Shown here: in pieces, positions 5,957 to 8,974 of the stretch
Numbering within the stretch: position 1 is the first letter of the stretch
Layout: each line of letters begins with the position of its first letter
NCBI GenBank assembly: GCA_934525845.1
Contig: CAKSZS010000059.1
Span: 1-8,974 of the forward strand
DNA from: an uncultured Faecalibacterium sp.
Lineage (GTDB): Bacteria > Bacillota > Clostridia > Oscillospirales > Ruminococcaceae
DNA length: 8,974 nt
Direction of reading: 5' to 3'
The notes under the pieces: generated by a model
Databases searched by the model: none
The model's input: only the letters and a program-made list of their open reading frames with translations
Told to the model about the DNA's origin: nothing
Translations under genes and position numbers: made by a program

Positions 5957-6532
5957 GTGTCTGTCATGGATTCTCTTGCTTCCCGCCGCACCTACCGCCG
6001 GTTTGCCCAGAAGCCGGTGCCGCCGGATGTAGCGCACGATATCGTAGAAGCGGTGCGGCTGTCCTCCTGCGGAGCCAACCGGCAGGCTGTGCGCCTGGTG
6101 ATGGTGCAAAGCCCGGAGCTGGTGGCCAAAGTCCAGCCGCTGGTGAGGTGGGCCGCCTACCTGCCCCCGGAGCAGGGCACCCCCAAGGCGGACGAGCTGC
6201 CCACCCTGTATGCGGCGGTGGTGCAGGACACCGCCATCCCCGGCGACCTTGCCACCGACACCGGCATCGCACTGGCCAACATGACCCTTGCCGCCTGGGA
6301 CAAGGGCGTGGGCAGCTGCATCATGGGCGCCATCAACAAGCCCGCCCTGACCGAGCTGCTGGGCATCGAAGCGCCGCAGAAGCTGGTCTTCATGGTGGCG
6401 TTCGGCTACCCCGCCCACCAGTCGCACATCGTCCCTCTGACTGCCGAGACCGGCGTGAAGTACTACCTGGACGAAAACCGCGACTACTGCGTCCCCAAGC
6501 ACAGTGCGGAGGAGATCGCACGGTATTTGTGA
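5957..6532 (+). CDS. Nitroreductase family protein (FMN-dependent oxidoreductase)
   Basis: A 191-residue cytoplasmic protein of the nitroreductase family, flavoenzymes that use NAD(P)H to reduce nitro compounds, quinones or other acceptors. The FMN-binding N-terminal signature SRRTYRRF is at residues 9-16, SSCGANRQ at 36-43, and the second nucleotide-binding stretch WDKGVGSCIMGAI at 114-126; all are typical. The length suits the small single-domain subfamily, which usually forms dimers. The start is uncertain: AAAGGAG (5942-5948) is eight bases before GTG 5957, which I prefer; ATG 5966 is 17 bases away and would shorten the protein by three residues. The gene appears monocistronic with its own promoter. 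The substrate cannot be predicted. No clear T-tailed terminator is seen directly after the stop; a long inverted repeat lies about 90 bases downstream. Confidence 0.92.
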   Translation: MSVMDSLASRRTYRRFAQKPVPPDVAHDIVEAVRLSSCGANRQAVRLVMVQSPELVAKVQPLVRWAAYLPPEQGTPKADELPTLYAAVVQDTAIPGDLATDTGIALANMTLAAWDKGVGSCIMGAINKPALTELLGIEAPQKLVFMVAFGYPAHQSHIVPLTAETGVKYYLDENRDYCVPKHSAEEIARYL

Positions 6533-6543
6533 AATTATATTGG

Positions 6544-6600
6544 GGCTGTGAACCGGGAGCTTTCTCTTCGGACACGAAAGACGGGTTGCGGCACACAGCC
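6544..6600 (+). other. Structured segment after the nitroreductase gene
   Basis: GGCTGTG (6544-6550) pairs with CACAGCC (6594-6600); inside, AACC (6551-6554) can pair with GGTT (6584-6587) and CTTTC (6560-6564) with GAAAG (6576-6580). This makes an imperfect three-tier hairpin with no T tract. It may be part of the 3' untranslated region or of a larger structured element reaching to 6742. Confidence 0.4.
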
Positions 6601-6620
6601 TGGTCAGATGCAGTTTTCCA

Positions 6621-6742
6621 GCAGGACGGCAGGGAGTTTCCTAAGCAAATGATCCGGAGGGTGGGTCCCTGCTTCCGAAGGAAGTAGGGCGGGCAATGGA
6701 ATGGCCCGTTGCATTTGCGTGGAAAACTCCCTGCCGTCCTGC
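6621..6742. repeat. Long imperfect inverted repeat (31-base arms) with a nested hairpin
   Basis: The arms 6621-6651 and 6712-6742 match as reverse complements at 28 of 31 positions without gaps, the outer 19 perfectly. The 60 bases between them hold a second hairpin, CCCTGCTTCC with GGAAGTAGGG around a GAA loop, and a short GGGC/GCCC pair. It lies in a 420-base gene-free stretch. It could be a palindromic repeat element, a structured RNA, or an unusual terminator for the nitroreductase gene. No target-site duplication or open frame supports a transposon. Confidence 0.75.
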
Positions 6743-6804
6743 CTGCCACATCCTCTTTTGCATATATACAGCATTCCTGCGCAGATTTCTGCATAATAGT
6801 TTGC

Positions 6805-6829
6805 AATTCGGTTTCAATTTGACCGAATT
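6805..6829. repeat. AT-rich inverted repeat upstream of the amino acid transporter promoter
   Basis: AATTCGGT (6805-6812) and ACCGAATT (6822-6829) are perfect 8-base arms with a 9-base centre, ending 13 bases before the -35. T residues follow on the plus strand, so it could be a weak terminator for upstream transcription, or an operator or activator site. Confidence 0.5.
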
Positions 6830-6841
6830 TTTGCACAACTA

Positions 6842-6870
6842 TTGACTTTTGGTTTTGTACAACTTATACT
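6842..6870 (+). promoter_or_regulatory. Promoter of the amino acid ABC transporter operon, with flanking direct repeats
   Basis: TTGACT (6842-6847), a 17-base spacer and TATACT (6865-6870). Direct repeats TTTTGCACAACT (6829-6840) and TTTTGTACAACT (6853-6864), identical at 11 of 12 positions and 24 bases apart, end next to the -35 and -10 respectively. The leader of about 75 bases contains a CCGGAA/TTCCGG hairpin (6882-6912). Confidence 0.82.
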
Positions 6871-6953
6871 AAGTCCGTTCACCGGAATGTTCGATGATTC
6901 GCATCCTTCCGGGGGACACACAAAACCTACAACGCATTGAGGAGTGTTTGAAT

Positions 6954-7796
6954 ATGAAAAAGATCTCTCGCCGCAGCTTCCTGGCAGCTGCTGGTCTGTC
7001 CGTCGCTGCTCTGGCCCTGACCGCCTGCGGTGGTTCTTCCGCAAGCAGCACTGCTTCTTCCGTGGCAAGCTCTGCCGCTTCTTCTGAGGCTGCTTCCACC
7101 AGCGCTGCCGCCGGTGAGCTGACCACCGTGGAGGCTGGCAAGCTGACCATGGCCACCAACGCCACCTTCCCTCCCTACGAGATGACCACCGACGCCGGTG
7201 ACATCGAGGGCATCGACGTGGAGACCGCTCAGGCCATTGCCGACAAGCTGGGTCTGGAGCTGCAGATCGACGACATGGACTTTGACGCTGCGCTGCTGAG
7301 CGTGCAGCAGGGCAAGGCCGACATCGTTATGGCCGGTGTGACCGTCACCGACGAGCGCAAGGCTGTGATGGACTTCTCCGACAGCTATGCCACCGGCATC
7401 CAGTCCATCATTGTGCCCAATGATTCCGATATTGCTTCCCCTGACGACCTGGCTGGCAAGAAGATCGGCACCCAGCGTGGCACCACCGGCTACATCTACT
7501 GCTCCGACGACTTCGGCGATGACGCCGTGGTGGCCTACGACAACGGTCTGACCGCCGTGCAGGCCCTGAACAACGGCCAGGTGGACGCTGTGGTCATCGA
7601 CAACGCCCCTGCTAAGGAATATGTGGCCGCCAACCCCGGCCTGAAGGTGCTGGACACCAGCTACGCCGAGGAGGATTACGCCATCGGCATGGCAAAGGGT
7701 TCTTCTCTGGAGGACGCCATCAATGCTGCTCTGGAAGAGCTGAAGGCTGACGGCACCCTGCAGGCCATCGTGGACAAGTACATCACCGCTGAATAA
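6954..7796 (+). CDS. Amino acid ABC transporter substrate-binding lipoprotein (SBP_bac_3 family)
   Basis: A 280-residue extracellular binding protein for polar amino acids, the substrate-capturing part of the transporter encoded by this and the next two genes. ATG 6954 follows TGAGGAG by nine bases; an upstream in-frame ATG (6894) lacks such a site and would bury the signal peptide. The signal has SRRSFL (5-10) and a lipobox LTAC with Cys 25, then a Ser/Ala linker to about residue 53. The SBP_bac_3 core runs from KLTMATNATFPPYEM (about 63-77) to the end. It includes GIDVETAQAIADKLG, the binding-site stretch VTVTDERKAVMDFSDSY, IGTQRGTTGYIY and VDAVVIDN. The family covers glutamine, cystine, arginine and lysine transporters, and the substrate cannot be fixed from sequence. 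A terminator after the gene should make it more abundant than the membrane parts. Confidence 0.95.
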   Translation: MKKISRRSFLAAAGLSVAALALTACGGSSASSTASSVASSAASSEAASTSAAAGELTTVEAGKLTMATNATFPPYEMTTDAGDIEGIDVETAQAIADKLGLELQIDDMDFDAALLSVQQGKADIVMAGVTVTDERKAVMDFSDSYATGIQSIIVPNDSDIASPDDLAGKKIGTQRGTTGYIYCSDDFGDDAVVAYDNGLTAVQALNNGQVDAVVIDNAPAKEYVAANPGLKVLDTSYAEEDYAIGMAKGSSLEDAINAALEELKADGTLQAIVDKYITAE

Positions 7797-7818
7797 GCCG
7801 GGCCGTACATCGTACCAC

Positions 7819-7855
7819 GGGGAGGCACCCCCACTGGGGCACCTCCCCTTTTTTT
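7819..7855 (+). terminator. Intergenic terminator/attenuator between binding protein and permease
   Basis: GGGGAGG (7819-7825) pairs with CCTCCCC (7842-7848), with a CA/CA internal loop and an inner CCCC/GGGG stem, followed by seven T (7849-7855). Because the permease and ATPase follow with no obvious promoter of their own, partial read-through is expected, the usual way of making excess binding protein. Confidence 0.85.
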
Positions 7856-7906
7856 GGAAAAATAAGGTTACAAAATTCTAACAAAAAATGGAAAGCGAGG
7901 ATGCGA

Positions 7907-8671
7907 ATGGCTGCGCAATACGAACTGCTCAAAGAGCTGCTCAACAGCGGCACAAAGCTGAACTTCGGGCAGGAGTTTTTCTTCAAATTTTATCAGGCCT
8001 TTCTGCTGAAGGACCGCTGGCTCCAGTACGTCGGCGGCGTGGGCACCACCCTGCTGGTCACCGCCCTGGCACTGGCGCTGGGCATCGTGCTGGGCAGCGT
8101 GGTGGCGCTGGTGCGTGTGGCCCACGACCAGCAGCGCCCCGGGCACAAAAACCCGGTGCTGGGCTTCTTCAATGTGATCTGTGAGATCTACACCACTATC
8201 ATCCGCGGCACCCCCATGATGGTGCAGCTGCTCATCATGAGCATGGTCATCTTTGCCAACAGCCGCAACTTTACCATGGTAGGTGCACTGACGCTGGGCA
8301 TCAACTCCGGTGCCTATGTGTCCGAGATCATCCGCGGCGGCCTGATGGCCGTGGACCCCGGCCAGATGGAAGCCGGCCGCAGCCTGGGCCTGAACTACAT
8401 GACCACCATGGTGGTCATCATCATCCCGCAGGCTATCCGCGCGGTGCTGCCTGCTCTGGGCAACGAGTTCATCATCCTGCTGAAGGACACCTCCCTGATC
8501 ACCACCATCGGCGGCAAGGAGCTGCTGTATGCGGCGCAGGGCATCATGAACCGTACCTACGAAGCCATGTACCCGCTGCTGGGCGTTGCACTGATCTACC
8601 TTGTGCTGGTCATGCTGTTCACCCGGCTGCTGGCAATGTTTGAGAGGAGGCTGGCACAAAGTGACCGATAA
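7907..8671 (+). CDS. Amino acid ABC transporter permease (HisM/GlnP family)
   Basis: A 254-residue inner-membrane permease of the polar amino acid uptake family. Two ATGs compete: 7907 has GAGG six bases upstream, while 7901 abuts that site and is unlikely. An amphipathic N-terminal stretch (about 35 residues) precedes the first membrane span near 44-71. Further spans lie near 84-117, 123-145, 166-192 and 222-243. IIRGTPMMVQLL (98-109) is a hallmark of this family. The EAA loop that docks with the ATPase is complete: EAGRSLGL (155-162) with the downstream IIIPQA and ALP-type ending. No second permease is seen, so the transporter probably uses a permease homodimer. The stop lies within the start of the next gene (11-base overlap), which implies coupled translation. 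Confidence 0.95.
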   Translation: MAAQYELLKELLNSGTKLNFGQEFFFKFYQAFLLKDRWLQYVGGVGTTLLVTALALALGIVLGSVVALVRVAHDQQRPGHKNPVLGFFNVICEIYTTIIRGTPMMVQLLIMSMVIFANSRNFTMVGALTLGINSGAYVSEIIRGGLMAVDPGQMEAGRSLGLNYMTTMVVIIIPQAIRAVLPALGNEFIILLKDTSLITTIGGKELLYAAQGIMNRTYEAMYPLLGVALIYLVLVMLFTRLLAMFERRLAQSDR

Positions 8672-8974
8672 TGCACATGAAAAGATCCTGGAAGTCCGCG
8701 GTCTGACCAAGACCTACGGCGGTGTGAAGCGCCGGGGTGACAAGCAGCCCACCCCCACCCTGGACGTGCTGAAGGGCATCGACATCGACATCTACCGCGG
8801 CGACGTGGTGTGCCTGATCGGTCCTTCCGGCTGCGGCAAGTCCACCTTCCTGCGCTGCCTGAACCGGCTGGAGATCCCCACCAGCGGCAGCATCAAGTTT
8901 GAGGGCACCGAGGTGGATGAAGCCCACATCGACGCCGTGCGCCAGAAGATGGGCATGGTGTTCCAGCACTTCAA
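8661..8974 (+). CDS. Amino acid ABC transporter ATP-binding protein, C-terminus outside window
   Basis: The first 104 residues of the ATPase that drives the transporter. No in-frame ATG precedes the homology, so the start is GTG 8661, ten bases after AGGAGG (8645-8650) and overlapping the permease stop. Visible motifs are the N-terminal ILEVRGLTKTYG, the Walker A loop GPSGCGKST (54-62) and the Q-loop at VFQHF (Gln 102). The Walker B, signature and His-loop regions lie beyond the window. Between the aromatic A-loop Tyr 19 and VLKGI there is an extra stretch of about a dozen basic and proline-rich residues (GGVKRRGDKQPTPT) compared with typical GlnQ/HisP proteins, where this segment is only a few residues long. 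The rest is standard for the polar amino acid family. Confidence 0.95.
   Translation, partial: MTDNAHEKILEVRGLTKTYGGVKRRGDKQPTPTLDVLKGIDIDIYRGDVVCLIGPSGCGKSTFLRCLNRLEIPTSGSIKFEGTEVDEAHIDAVRQKMGMVFQHF

Noticed and set aside
5827..6687. A 286-codon plus-strand frame overlapping the nitroreductase gene
   Set aside because: The other plus-strand frame encodes a clear nitroreductase with its own ribosome site; this frame has no recognisable domain and is a GC-rich shadow.
6621..6742. The long inverted repeat considered as a MITE or retron RNA
   Set aside because: No target-site duplication is visible at the ends and no reverse transcriptase gene is nearby, so neither label can be supported; it is reported only as an unexplained inverted repeat.

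Overview
The window looks like a chromosomal segment of a moderately high-GC gut Firmicute, most likely an Oscillospiraceae member close to Faecalibacterium. The support is indirect: a T-box leader (a Firmicute trait), Shine-Dalgarno sites of the AGGAGG type, sigma-A promoters of the TTGACA-17/18-TATAAT type, GC-rich codon use, and substrate-binding lipoproteins with a twin-arginine signal, a lipobox and a Ser/Ala-rich linker. The genus is an inference. No rRNA, tRNA, CRISPR array or insertion sequence was seen.

Layout. (1) Positions 1-817, minus strand: a methionine ABC transporter binding lipoprotein (metQ, cut by the window start) behind a complete methionine T-box leader with promoter, specifier codon, T-box, antiterminator and terminator. 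(2) Positions 890-2227, plus strand: a two-gene operon with a 4-base overlap, encoding the two halves of a ThrE/YjjP-YjjB type threonine/serine exporter, closed by a strong terminator. (3) Positions 2250-5838, minus strand: a block of surface or secreted proteins of unknown function. It holds an orphan twin-arginine lipoprotein whose promoter carries a run of ten G between -35 and -10; a 117-residue Cys-rich protein; and a secreted protein of about 756 residues built from about twelve Cys/His repeats, whose signal peptide is separated from the repeats by a one-base frameshift. (4) Positions 5871-6532, plus strand: a small nitroreductase with its own promoter. (5) Positions 6533-6953: a 420-base gap holding a long imperfect inverted repeat with nested hairpins, then the promoter region of the next operon. 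(6) Positions 6842-8974, plus strand: a polar amino acid ABC transporter with binding protein, a terminator acting as attenuator, permease, and ATPase (cut by the window end).

Amino acid transport is the common theme of the flanks: methionine uptake under T-box control, amino acid export, and amino acid uptake. The middle block is the least explained part. A homopolymer-spaced promoter, a near-identical 231-base tandem duplication and a one-base frameshift all lie within about 3 kb of genes for exported proteins. That is the pattern expected of surface antigens that vary by slippage or recombination, although each signal also has an ordinary explanation (assembly error, decay).
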